DNA of 64,000 nucleotides from Symsagittifera roscoffensis. Taxonomy: Eukaryota > Xenacoelomorpha > Acoela > Convolutidae. The translations under genes and the position numbers were made by a program. Where the stretch lies: assembly GCF_963678635.1 (NCBI RefSeq), contig NC_087063.1:16127006-16191005 (forward strand), given 5' to 3'. Positions within the stretch are counted from its first letter, which is position 1. Every line of letters starts with the position of its first letter. The notes under the pieces are model-generated. The model was given only the letters and a program-made list of their open reading frames with translations. It was not told the origin of the DNA and searched no databases. Below, in pieces: positions 1-9,751 of this stretch.

Positions 1-739
1 TTATAAAACATCTCAAAAACTACCCTGCTAAATCGGAGATTAAGAGGCTAACCGCAAGTAAAACAATCAGATATACGAATCTCCACTGCGCAATTGGCTA
101 TGATCTGCGTTTTGGAGAATATATGGCCTAAGACAATGGCCTTTTTTCGAATTTTCGCCTGTTTTTTTGAAGTTTATTCTTTTTTTTCAAAAACTAACTT
201 GTTGATTCTGAGGTTGATAGTTTATTCAAACTAACATGGTAGTTAGGTTTTCCCCACTCAATCTGCCAATTTATTTGTGGAAAAGCTCGTATGGATTTCG
301 GAAAAAAATATCATTTTTTTGAAATTCTTGCGTTTTGTCGGAAATTTCATCAGTATTCTGGAAAACTTTTACCTAAATCTGATACCAAGTGTTCAAATTG
401 TAAATCAGAGTTTGATCATCTTCCCTGAATAAGAGGCTATTCCCATGCTTAAATTGAAATTCAAATTTCCGAAGTGTTTGGATTTAGGAAAAGTTAAATT
501 TTTTGAAGTCAATTTTTTGAATCCCAGCCAAATTTGAGATAAAGACTAATCGAAAAAGAGTAGTATGTTTCTCCTTTAAATAACTGGCTAATCCGTGACT
601 TCTGCAGAGAAATCACTTAGATTTTGTGTAGAGTCCATGTTTTGAAAATTACGCATTTCCGTATCAGTACAATTTGAGGTTAAAAATAATAAAACAGGTG
701 GATCCTGCATTAGCTGAGCCACTAGATTGCTTCGAAGCA

Positions 740-812
740 ACCGTGGCGCAGATGCGAGAACGCGATACTCCTAATAAACATGTCGGAGATTCAAATCCGG
801 TTCATTGCAGTG
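740..812 (+). repeat. tRNA-like module, type C (SINE head)
   Basis: An A-box-like string (TGGCGCAGATGCGAGAACGCG region) and a B-box-like string (GATTCAAATCC near 789) are spaced as in a tRNA. A partial copy with the same A-box half lies at 911-954, and a diverged copy at 10750-10808. The cloverleaf is not convincing as a working tRNA, so I read this as a tRNA-derived SINE. Confidence 0.55.
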
Positions 813-1858
813 GTTTTTTTCTTTTGGTCGAATTGTTTGCTGCGTAGCAATGTCAATTTGATGGAAACTGTAGCTGCTTGATTGGTGGCTATTGTTTTGT
901 AAAATTGCAAGCGGTCATGGAGCAGATGTGAGAACGCGATACTCCTAATCTCATTAAAAAACTTTTCTCAAGGTGTTATTTCAATCTTTTCATTATTTCA
1001 CTTTGTTTTGCCTGCCTAGAGCTCTTTTTTGCTATTCCTATGCTTGTGATTGCAAAGCGCAGCTTTGCCTTTTTCAATTTTTCGGAATTTTCGTTTTTGA
1101 TTGTTGTCGTAATAAATTTTTTTTGGAGCTAGTCTCAGTTTTATGTAGTTTTTAGTTCTTATGGTTTATAAAATTTAATTTTAAATCGAAATAATAGCGT
1201 ATTGTTTTAATATATCAAAACTTTTCGAAAACAAATTCATTATTTCGAACAAAAATTAATGAATTTTTTAATAAAATCTTAATTTTCCTGATATGACTCT
1301 TTCGTGTACAAAAAAAATCTGGCGAGTGTCGAACGACATTCAAACATTCGGTTCTTTACGGTTGAAATTTTTGAAAAATAAAGAATTGTTATTTTGTTTT
1401 TGTTTCATTAACCGGCGTATTTTTTGTTGCAATCGTTCTTATCAATTATTCGTATTTGATAAGTTTGATGTCTTTCGGATCTTTTTATAGTTTTAAAGTT
1501 TTCATAGATTTTCTGCAAGTTTTCTGTGACTTTTTTTTTAAACTTTGCAGTTGTTTTTTAATGAAGTTTTTGTTTTTCAATTTCGTTTTTCATTTTAATC
1601 TTACTTTAGAGTAAACTACGGATAGAGCCTTTTGTTATCCTGAAGTTTAACTGTGGGACATGTAGGTTGTCTGATTGTTTGATTTTATGCAAAGCTTTTG
1701 AATTTAGTTAAGAATTTTTTTCGATCAATTGACCGAGTTTTTTTCTTATTGTTTATCTGTTTGTTACGCATCTAGATTTTTATCCTTGAACAATTTTTTT
1801 TTTACAAATCTGTACGAAATTAAGCTGCTTGCTCTATTATTGAACCTTAAAATTTCCA

Positions 1859-1930
1859 GGCTCCTCCGTCTTACTTGTTCTAGAGGTAATGCGGTTCCCT
1901 CTGCACCCTGAGGTTCGAGTCCCGACCGGA
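1859..1930 (+). repeat. tRNA-like module, type A (SINE)
   Basis: Contains TCTAGAGGTAATGC (A box) and GAGGTTCGAGTCCC (B box). The downstream tail (TTGCTTGTGTTTTGTCGCC...) recurs after the other type A modules at 15676, 19969, 55948 and 61944. The acceptor stem is poor, so this is a dispersed tRNA-derived element rather than a tRNA gene. Confidence 0.6.
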
Positions 1931-2943
1931 TCTTGTTTTTTTTTCCAGTACGTTTGAAATTGAAATTTTTTCCGAGAAAACTGATTTAACTGACTTTCGT
2001 TTGTTTGCTTGTGTTTTGTCGCCTTAGGTGGCACATCATGGTTTTTGTGCTGTCAGCAGTTTTAATTGTTGATGCAAGTTGTCGATCTAATCCTGTGATC
2101 TGTAAATTTCCTAGCCCTGACGCAAAAACGCGAAAAATTGGATTGGGTTTTTTTTCGGCTTAAGGTTAGATCTAATAGAAGCTTTAAGAACTTGGGTGAA
2201 CTAGAAGCTTTAAGCAGACGGGTCCGATCTAGACAGAGAACTAATTATTGAGCCAAAAAAAAGAAGTCATTTTAGCGGGTAATTGAACAATTTAGGCGGC
2301 AAACATACTGCCCTCATAAATATTTTTTGCTGTACTGTCTCTCAGAATTGCTGATTAAATTCACTGTATGGATCAGACCCGTCTCATTGTCCCCAGAACT
2401 TGTTATCAAAAGCTGGTTTAAAATATATTTTTATTCAAAAATTTCATCAAATTTTTATGCATCAACACGATATTCGTTTCGCTCTCCTCCGCTTATCTTT
2501 CGCCATAAAAGCAAATTTTTGTAGCATATTTGCAGTTTTTCTGGCATCAATCCAATAATGCCAGAACTTACCATAATAGATATATCACTCAAGCACTCAA
2601 GCAAGTCGTTTTTTTTGGGGGAAAAATTGTTGAAGTTGTTCACTCTCAAGATTGATTTTTCGCGGTTCGACTCCTCCTTTGAGTATGCTTGTCAAATGTA
2701 TTTACGGCTGAAGTCTGGATATTGACGTATGATGAAAAATCGTATAACTTTTAACAGTATAATATGTCTTATTCTGATATATCTCTATTTCAGCCAATAA
2801 CAATCGCCAGCTATCTGTTAATCGTTTTCTTTAAATCATATTTTTCAAGGTATGAATCTAGTCTCGCACAATTTTGTATCCTAGAAATTTTTTAGGACAT
2901 AGTGTATTTCGTGTAACTTATGCTGACTTTTTATTTTTGTTAG

Positions 2944-3457
2944 GATGCCGATTCAGAAAATAGAAGTGAAACTAGGCGGCTTACTGCACGCAGACCTGAT
3001 GCACCCTCAAGTGCTCAAGATGTCGATAGAGTAATGACCTTAGAAGTGAGTGGTTTTGTAAAAGTTGTTTAAAAAAGCAAACTTAGCACTGCGTTTTCTC
3101 ATTTGCCAATCTTAAATGTTTCAGGGCTTTGTTCAATTAGAACCACTAGATAGCAGACGGAATACAACCCGTAGGCGTGAACAACCATCTGAGACTCCAA
3201 CTCCTCCTTCGACATCTCGAGCAACCATAGTAGAAGTTGGGGCATCCGTACCTCTTGTTTCGTCATCGAGTGACGACTCCAATGCGGCTAGTAATGACAT
3301 CATGGAAATCGAAGGTGTGCTGGTAGCACCCTCGGATATCCCCGATTTACCGACCACAGTTATTTTAGGAGGAGTAACTGAAAATGAAAGCATCACAGAA
3401 CTGATAACACGAGTAATGTTGAGTACGGCAGATAGCTGGGATCCAACTATGCCATAA
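2944..3457 (+). CDS. Unrecognised Ser/Thr/Arg-rich protein, C-terminal exons (partial)
   Basis: Two exons can be seen: 2944-3045 and 3125-3457, with a 79-bp GT-AG intron (GTGAGT donor, TTTCAG acceptor). The first exon follows a T-rich tract ending TTAG, and both exons keep one frame (phase 0), which supports real splicing. The 144 or so residues visible are polar: two Arg-rich patches (ETRRLTARR; RRNTTRRREQ), a Ser/Thr/Pro stretch, an acidic serine stretch (SSSSDDSN), and a more hydrophobic end (VILGGVTENESITELITRV) before the terminal DSWDPTMP. I do not recognise the family. Upstream exons must exist; they were not found with confidence in 1-2943. The gene is on the same strand as EHD, whose start lies 985 bp downstream. 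No clear AATAAA follows the stop. Confidence 0.6.
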
Positions 3458-4428
3458 ATTGACCATGAAAAATTGCCCTAAAAAACATTTAAAAAAACTA
3501 ATGTAGCTCTCAAGTTAGTTAGGTGCTTGATTCGACTTTGATTAGAGATTTGAATACGGTTTTTTTGTGGTCATATCTTTCGTGGAAATAGATTAGTAAG
3601 TCATTTATACATATATTTAGACACTCGTCTGGCTATTTGGTTACAGAATTTGTTCAGTTTCAAAAGCTTTTACTTGCGGTTTTCTTTCGCCGAAATTGCG
3701 CCACCAGTTTTTTGTCCAATCTGTGGTGATAATGATTGTGCGGTATGTTGCTGTTTATTCTAATTTTTCCGATTTTTGCGTTCTTTTTTAAGCATCATTT
3801 TTTTTGAAAAAAGTATATATTTTTTCCAACTCCTGAAAAACTTATCCATATATTTCGAAACAGTGAGTGCTTTGAAGGCAGTAAAATTATATGCCAACTA
3901 ATTAATTGCTAATTTTGAACCAAGGTGCGGAGTTGTGATGTTTTGTTTCTGTTTTTTCATACGTGTACAATATCCTTTTCATACGTTTTCGGCATCCTTA
4001 GTCATTTCAGAACTAGGCGGACTTGTATATGATTCATATAAGTTTGTTTTGTACATGGAAGAAACTGAACTTGGTGTTTATAGAGTTTGTTCGGTCGCTT
4101 GCCTGAATTGTTATGCGAGCCCAAATCTGTGTTTGCTATTACACAAATCAAATCTCTTATACCAATTCTAACATTAAACTCTAATCAGTTGAACACAGTT
4201 TGGCAGAACTTCGTTTATATTTATAGTTTCGAAATATGAAGTCTCTTTTGTCTGGTATCAGTGATTCTGTAGAGCCTTTAGTTGAATAGAAAATTTTATC
4301 TCATTCTTTAAAGACCTGTTTTATTAACTAAATTCGAGACTAGAATCATTATTGCAGAAACAGATTCAAGTTCGATTGTAGTATATTGGAGTTCGAAGCA
4401 AAACCGACAATGGTTTATTCGTTTTCAG
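3458..4428 (+). other. Intergenic stretch upstream of EHD
   Basis: About 1 kb of T-rich sequence without a supportable exon. It ends with TTATTCGTTTTCAG at 4415-4428, a strong 3' splice site 13 bases before the EHD start codon. This is either the end of a 5'UTR intron or a trans-splice acceptor. An ORF at 3935-4171 has no domain signal and no splice support, so I left it out. Confidence 0.5.
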
Positions 4429-4441
4429 TTGAGTTCTGATC

Positions 4442-6082
4442 ATGCTGAACTGGATGAAGAAGCAACCAGCACAGGACGAGAGTTTGGTCAGCATAACGCA
4501 CAATTTGGCGAAGCTGTACCGCACCAAATTGTTCCCTCTGGAAGAGTACAGCAGATTCCAGGAGTTCCACTCACCACTTCTTGATGATGCACACTTCTTA
4601 TCACGACCCATGGTGCTTCTCATTGGCCAATACTCCACAGGTAAAACAACGTTTCTACGCTACCTTGTCGAGCGAGATTTTCCTGGAATGAGGATTGGCC
4701 CTGAACCGACAACAGATGGATTTATGGTTCTGGAACACAATGAAATAGATGCCTTAATCCCTGGAAACGCTTTGGTTGTAGACCCCTCAAAACCATACGG
4801 AGGTCTATCGAAATTTGGAGTGAATTTTTTGAACAGATTTCAAGGTGCTGGTTTGGATTCTGAAGTCTTGAAACACGTTACGTTAGTTGATACGCCTGGA
4901 ATTTTGTCTGGAGCTAAGCAAATGGCCAGAGGCTATGACTTTATTGGTGTGCTGGAATGGTTTGCCGAAAGAGTAGACCGAATTATAATCTTATTTGATG
5001 CTCATAAACTTGACATATCAGATGAGTTACGGATGTCTATTCAGGCTCTGAAAGGTAATGAGGAGAAAATCAGAATTGTTTTGAACAAGGCTGATCAAGT
5101 TAATACGCAACAGTTGATGAGAGTGTACGGTGCTTTATTGTGGTCCCTTGCAAAAGTTTTTGACACCCCTGAAGTGGTACGCGTATACACAGGTTCATTT
5201 TGGAGCAACAGTTTAAAAAATGAAGAAAACCGCAACTTGTTTGAGCTTGAAAAGGCAGATTTGTTCCGAGATCTGCAGAGCTTACCGAAAACATATGCAG
5301 TGAGACTGCTAAATGACTTGATAAAACGAGCAAAGTTAGCCCAGGTGCACGCTTATATCCTACAAGCTGTCCGAAGTGAGACCGGAATGTTCACGGGGGC
5401 CAGTGCCAAGAAGAAAATTGTCGACAGATTGGCGGAAATCTACAATCAGATCCACAAGCAGCATAATATTTCGTTGGGTGATTTCCCGGAATTGGAATAC
5501 ATGAAACAAGCATTGGCATCTCAAGATATTGGAAAACTTCCTAAGTTCAAGAAAGATTTGGTGGATACGGTTCAGTTTTTGCTGACAAGGGATATTCCTC
5601 CGTTAATGCAGAGAATCAATCAAGAGGAGTTGAAAAATAACTCGAAACAAATTGAGGGCGGAATATTTGCAGTGCAAGAGACATCGCCTTTTGACGAGGA
5701 TTTCGGAGAAGGTGCGAACAAAGGTAAAGGTGAAGCGGGCTGGGTTGTTGACGAAGAGAAAGAGAAATGGACGAAAGAGTTCGAAGAGCTACTTCCGAAT
5801 GAAAATGGAAAATTGGAAGGCAGGAAAGTAAAACCTCATTTCGTGAGAACAAAGCTGCCAAATTCGACCTTGGCTAAAATCTGGCAAATGTCAGATATTG
5901 ATAAAGACGGGTGTCTGGATTACGAGGAGTTCGCTTTGATGATGCATTTGATTCATAACGTGGCATTAGAAGAGAAAGCGCTCCCGACACAGTTGCCGGA
6001 ACATCTGGTTCCTCCTTCGAAAAGAAAACCGAAGTTACAGAAAAATGAGGAAAATGGCGATATGCACCCTTCTCTGAATTAA
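4442..6082 (+). CDS. EHD: EH-domain-containing protein (EHD1/3/4-type dynamin-like ATPase)
   Basis: A single uninterrupted ORF of 546 residues, close to the usual ~535 of vertebrate EHDs. EHD proteins are dynamin-like ATPases that oligomerise on membranes and drive tubulation and scission in endocytic recycling. The N-terminal helical segment (about 1-55) ends in the family-typical RPMVLLIGQYSTGKTT. The P-loop GQYSTGKT is at 62-69, DTPG at 150-153 and NKAD at 215-218. The C-terminal EH domain (about 440-535) carries the EF-hand loop DIDKDGCLDYEEF at 485-497. ATG 4442 fits the conserved N-terminus. Compared with the vertebrate switch region there appears to be one residue less, at ILSGAKQMARGYDF. 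No introns interrupt the coding sequence, although nearby genes are spliced. Vertebrate EHDs form a family of four, and I cannot say which one this matches best. Assignment to the EHD family itself is very secure. Confidence 0.97.
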   Translation: MLNWMKKQPAQDESLVSITHNLAKLYRTKLFPLEEYSRFQEFHSPLLDDAHFLSRPMVLLIGQYSTGKTTFLRYLVERDFPGMRIGPEPTTDGFMVLEHNEIDALIPGNALVVDPSKPYGGLSKFGVNFLNRFQGAGLDSEVLKHVTLVDTPGILSGAKQMARGYDFIGVLEWFAERVDRIIILFDAHKLDISDELRMSIQALKGNEEKIRIVLNKADQVNTQQLMRVYGALLWSLAKVFDTPEVVRVYTGSFWSNSLKNEENRNLFELEKADLFRDLQSLPKTYAVRLLNDLIKRAKLAQVHAYILQAVRSETGMFTGASAKKKIVDRLAEIYNQIHKQHNISLGDFPELEYMKQALASQDIGKLPKFKKDLVDTVQFLLTRDIPPLMQRINQEELKNNSKQIEGGIFAVQETSPFDEDFGEGANKGKGEAGWVVDEEKEKWTKEFEELLPNENGKLEGRKVKPHFVRTKLPNSTLAKIWQMSDIDKDGCLDYEEFALMMHLIHNVALEEKALPTQLPEHLVPPSKRKPKLQKNEENGDMHPSLN

Positions 6083-6108
6083 CTAAGCGCTTACCATGAG
6101 TATTAATT

Positions 6109-6114
6109 AATAAA
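6109..6114 (+). terminator. Polyadenylation signal of EHD
   Basis: AATAAA 26 bases after the EHD stop codon, the only canonical signal close by. Confidence 0.6.
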
Positions 6115-9100
6115 TCAAAAAGTAACTTTTATTTGTACAGATGAAATCACAATTATTGTGCTTTAATTAGATTAGCATCTGCCAGTTAATGACGATTTAT
6201 TATGTTCACTGCTGAAATGAAACGCAGCCTTACTCGATGGCAAAATTTTGTTTCTATTTTTGACGAATTAACTGCATAAAATGACGCTTGTGCCTTTTTT
6301 CGATTTGTCGCTGTTTGCTAAATTTACGAATAAGTCCAATTTTGAAGAAATACGGTCGAAATTAATGTGCGTTCGAGGCAAAAAAGAATGAAGGAACCAA
6401 TTTATTACAATCAAAATGCTACAATAATCAAGTATCGACTCAAAGCAGAAGCTACGCCGACTGAGAACCTACCCTTGATGAGAGCACAAATAAGGTTTTA
6501 AGTTTTTAAGTAATCAACAGCATTAGTACTTTAAAATTAATTTAATATAAAAAAGAAGCGCGAAAACTTTCTCGAAGAAATGCGTTCTCTACTTTTCCTA
6601 TGACACAGACTTATATTACTAAAAAAAACTCGGCAAGCGACTCTGCAACAATCAAATCCGAAGAATAGAGCAGTGAAAATTTGAATTAAAAAGCTTCATA
6701 AAAATTGTGATGCCTCGAAAACCAAAGAAATAGAAGATCATGTTTTAGGCTGGAATTGCTACTTTTTGGATTAGACTGATAACTTCCCATGAAGAGGTTT
6801 AGGAGGCCAAATATTCTTCTCTTTCCTCTTAAAACTTTTCTGTTATTTTGTCTTAAAAATGTCTTTGATTTCTGCAGTGGTGTGCGCAGAAATTTTTCTT
6901 GGGGGGGGGGGCACGGGATGGAGGGGCGGTAATCGAAAAATAAATTGAAAATGTTAACGACCTTTTTTAGGTCGATCAATTGGGTTTTACGATCTCAGAA
7001 AAGTACTATAAGGACCCAATTTTGAAAAAAAATTTGTACGTCGCTATAAATGACTTTTTGAGCTCTTTTTAAAAATACTTGACCATAGCGCATTTAGCGT
7101 TGCGTTTAAAAATATAGTAGCATCTATAATATATTAGCTCTAAAAATTTCCACAGAAGTCTGGGTGTTCAAATCCCTCAGTGGTCAAAATATTTAATTCT
7201 TGATAGGATTTTCAAATTATTAGCAAGATATAAAGCAAGATGTTCAAATAATTATCCATCAAGAATTGAAAGCAACTCATTGCTATGCAGTTAAGTTTAC
7301 AAAAAGTATAATTCAGCAAAACAAAGAAATCACAAATTTCCAGAATACAGTAGATCTAGAAGGGTTCACTACCTTTAACGGCTGCATGTTCTAAATAACA
7401 CAATACATCAATCCGAATTTAAACTAGTAATTTTAATTACATCTCTTGAAAACTCCGCGCTGTGGCAACTAATCTGACCTAAAAGCTGACAAACAACAGA
7501 CAACTTTTTTCAAACGGATTTTTAAAATTTGCAAAAGGAAACAAGTCCTGGCTGGATTTGAACTCGGGATTTTTGTCGTTCCAGGCGTAGAAATTACTGC
7601 AAAAGTATCAGTGTGTAGCTCAAAGTGTCAAGGAACTAAGTTTTAAGGTTAAAGAATATCCCAATGATGAACTGCAAAAGTATCCTGTAGAAGTATCCTA
7701 TGGTCTTTACCATTTCACGATTTGGTCTAGATTTATTTTTTCGAGATTTTTTGGAAACAACTTGCTTCCATCATTAATTTCAAAAGCCGAAAATATCTGT
7801 TCTTCATAGATGCTGATTCCATTTTTTAATACAAAGAATTTTGTTTTAGAAAGGGAAGCTTAACCTCCTGATATTCTATGAACAAAGTTTAGCAACAGAA
7901 ACTGGTGTAAAAAATTATTCGATTGTGTATTGTTAACTGGGTGCAAAGAGAGCTTCGAAAAATGATAAACATAAAGCTGGAAAACGGAACCTATTCCCTT
8001 CAATTTTTTTGCGTTGAAAATAATAGGAAGTCAGAAAAAAGATCAATTGCAATGCCGCTTACTTTTACCGCGGAGAAAAACAAGTGTAAAAAACAAGTTT
8101 GCAAAAAGAAGAACATAAGCTTAGGCCCGTAGCTAGCCTAAGACAGTACCAAGACAGGCTCACTCCGGGCTCTTTATTTGCGTATTATTATACAGACCAA
8201 AAGAAATAGGTTTATAGGTTTAAGTAAAAGTCTAGAACGAGTAAAGGCACATATGCTGCAGAAAAACATCCTGTCGATAGCCCTACCAAGATTTAGTTGT
8301 GGTCTAGACCAATTATACAGGCCAAAGACACTAGGCATAGTCACAAACATCTTTGGAAATTCAAAAATTTAAGTACAAATTTTGCTTTCCCCCCAACAAA
8401 CTTTGCCATTTTTAGACGGCCCGTAAGGAATAGGCCAGGCATTAATGTTGCTCTAGGACAACCACAGACCACTTAAGTCTGTACTAGAAGAGAGTTTGTT
8501 TCATTTGAGTAAAACATGCGTTTCGAGGCAAAAGTCTCAAAAAGTGCAAAAACAGAAAAGCGTAGCCCAATTTGTAAATGTTCCAACTCAGCAATTTTTT
8601 GTCCACTTAGCTTATAAATTATACAGAAACTCGCTTTATAGGTCTGGACATGAAAGTTAACATTTTTTTTACCGCACGAAACTAATTGTTTTTTAGGAAA
8701 TGACAATTTGATTGAAAAATAACTTTTCTCACAGCATTGAGGAAATTTTGACCGAATTTCCTTCGGGTCGTATCGCTCTAACTACATATGTTACCAGAAA
8801 TTTGTTTTGCGTGACCAAGGCTGTTAATATGCAGAACCGACCCATACCAAAAGAATCTTTTTAAATATCAACATCTTATATTTTCCGTGCTATGAAAATT
8901 GAGTTGGAAAAACTAATAGAAAGTTTGGGGATATTCTGACAAAACGTCCAAGTGAAGAAATGAATTTATCTACAGACAACAATTTGAAGGTCAATACAAT
9001 TTAAAAAATGGTTATGCGCAAGTAGCACGCACTATTTCGAGTTCAAAAAACAATGTTTAAGACAAAAATACAGGAAAAACCCTATAAAAACAAGCCAAAA

Positions 9101-9209
9101 ATGGCCTGATTTCCAATAGACTTAGTAGAATAAAATTTCAAATATCTTCAAGAAATTTGGAGCCGGTACTTAAGGACAAGCATTATCTACCACATAAGAT
9201 ACCCCTTCA
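6115..9209. other. Repeat-rich intergenic stretch
   Basis: No exon is supported. A run of 12 G at about 6900-6911 follows AGTGGTGTGCGCAG, which looks like a hAT-type MITE end. A B-box-like string GTGTTCAAATCCC sits near 7168, and another on the minus strand near 7550-7590 (GAGTTCAAATCCAGCC). A small hairpin CTTAGGC...GCCTAAG lies near 8121-8142. ORFs at 7923 and 8473 have no recognisable content. Confidence 0.45.
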
Positions 9210-9714
9210 TCAGCTTGGAGGGCTCGTGCCAGTTTTTCTGCCTCTTCTGCGATTGGACTCGTACCACTCTATCAAAATGAGTGTCTGCAACATGGCATCT
9301 TTTGGGTTCTCAGCAGTTTTTTTTAAATTCATAGAAGTGTTCTAACAAGATTGCAGGAACCTAATTCCGCGGTTAATTTTTTTCATCACAGAGCGGATGA
9401 GAGGAAAGCCACGCCCATGCAAAATTGGCTGTCATAAACATAGTATTTTCCTGAGCAAAATCTAAATTAAGCGAATAACTTACACCTCGACACGGAAAGA
9501 GATTAGACAATTTGCGTGCTCGACTCTTTTCGGAATGCTCTCCGGGCTTGACAAAATTTTCCCCAGTGATATGTTTATCGTACACGCTCTCATGATCCAG
9601 CTTCTGAATGTGAGCTTCCGGATTCACAATGTGATATGGATACAGTGCGGAATCGCGGATGTTGTAACTCCTTATTGCAGAATTTTGAAATGGGTGAGCA
9701 GCGTCTGTCGAGTC
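9210..9714 (-). CDS. Unrecognised protein, last two exons (partial, minus strand)
   Basis: The penultimate exon runs from about 9714 down to 9484 and ends in a consensus donor (GGT|GTAAGT). The last exon runs 9341 to 9210 after a TTGTTAG acceptor and ends in TGA. Both are in phase 0 and join without a frame break to about 120 residues. The first exon reads ...SYNIRDSALYPYHIVNPEAH... and ...KLDHESVYDKHITGENF; the second contains LILIEWYESNRRRGRKTG. The sequence is complex and well balanced, unlike the T-rich spurious ORFs around it, and I consider it coding. The 5' limit is uncertain: the frame stays open upstream to a TAA near 9751, there is no ATG, and I placed the edge at a CTTGAG acceptor. 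I do not recognise the family. Confidence 0.55.
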
Positions 9715-9751
9715 CTCAAGTGTGAAAGTTGCACTGAGTCCACTTATTTAT

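Larger units (their letters stand above)
1..2943. repeat. Repeat-derived intergenic stretch at window start
   Basis: No exon could be supported here. From about 1 to 620 there are degenerate copies of a roughly 170-bp unit whose landmark is a 'AAAACTA-CCTGCTAAAT' type string (near 17, 190 and 360), the same family as the array at 30.9-32.0 kb. tRNA-like modules follow near 740, 911 and 1859. A possible small exon at 2794-2849 has a good acceptor but reads into a stop in the frame needed by the next exon, so I did not call it. Confidence 0.6.

Noticed and set aside
1862-1931. Functional tRNA genes at the tRNA-like modules
   Set aside because: A and B boxes are present, but acceptor and anticodon stems do not pair well and each lies inside a longer dispersed repeat, so I call them tRNA-derived elements.
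3680-3760. Possible Cys-rich exon (FCPICGDNDC)
   Set aside because: A short Cys pattern with a GTATGT donor nearby, but the frame is short and no acceptor or partner exon fits.
3935-4171. 78-codon ORF upstream of EHD
   Set aside because: Cys/Phe-rich as expected from T-rich DNA; no splice sites or family signal.
6686-6979. 97-codon minus-strand ORF
   Set aside because: It runs through a G12 tract and low-complexity sequence, with no start context or domain; chance ORF over a MITE-like end.
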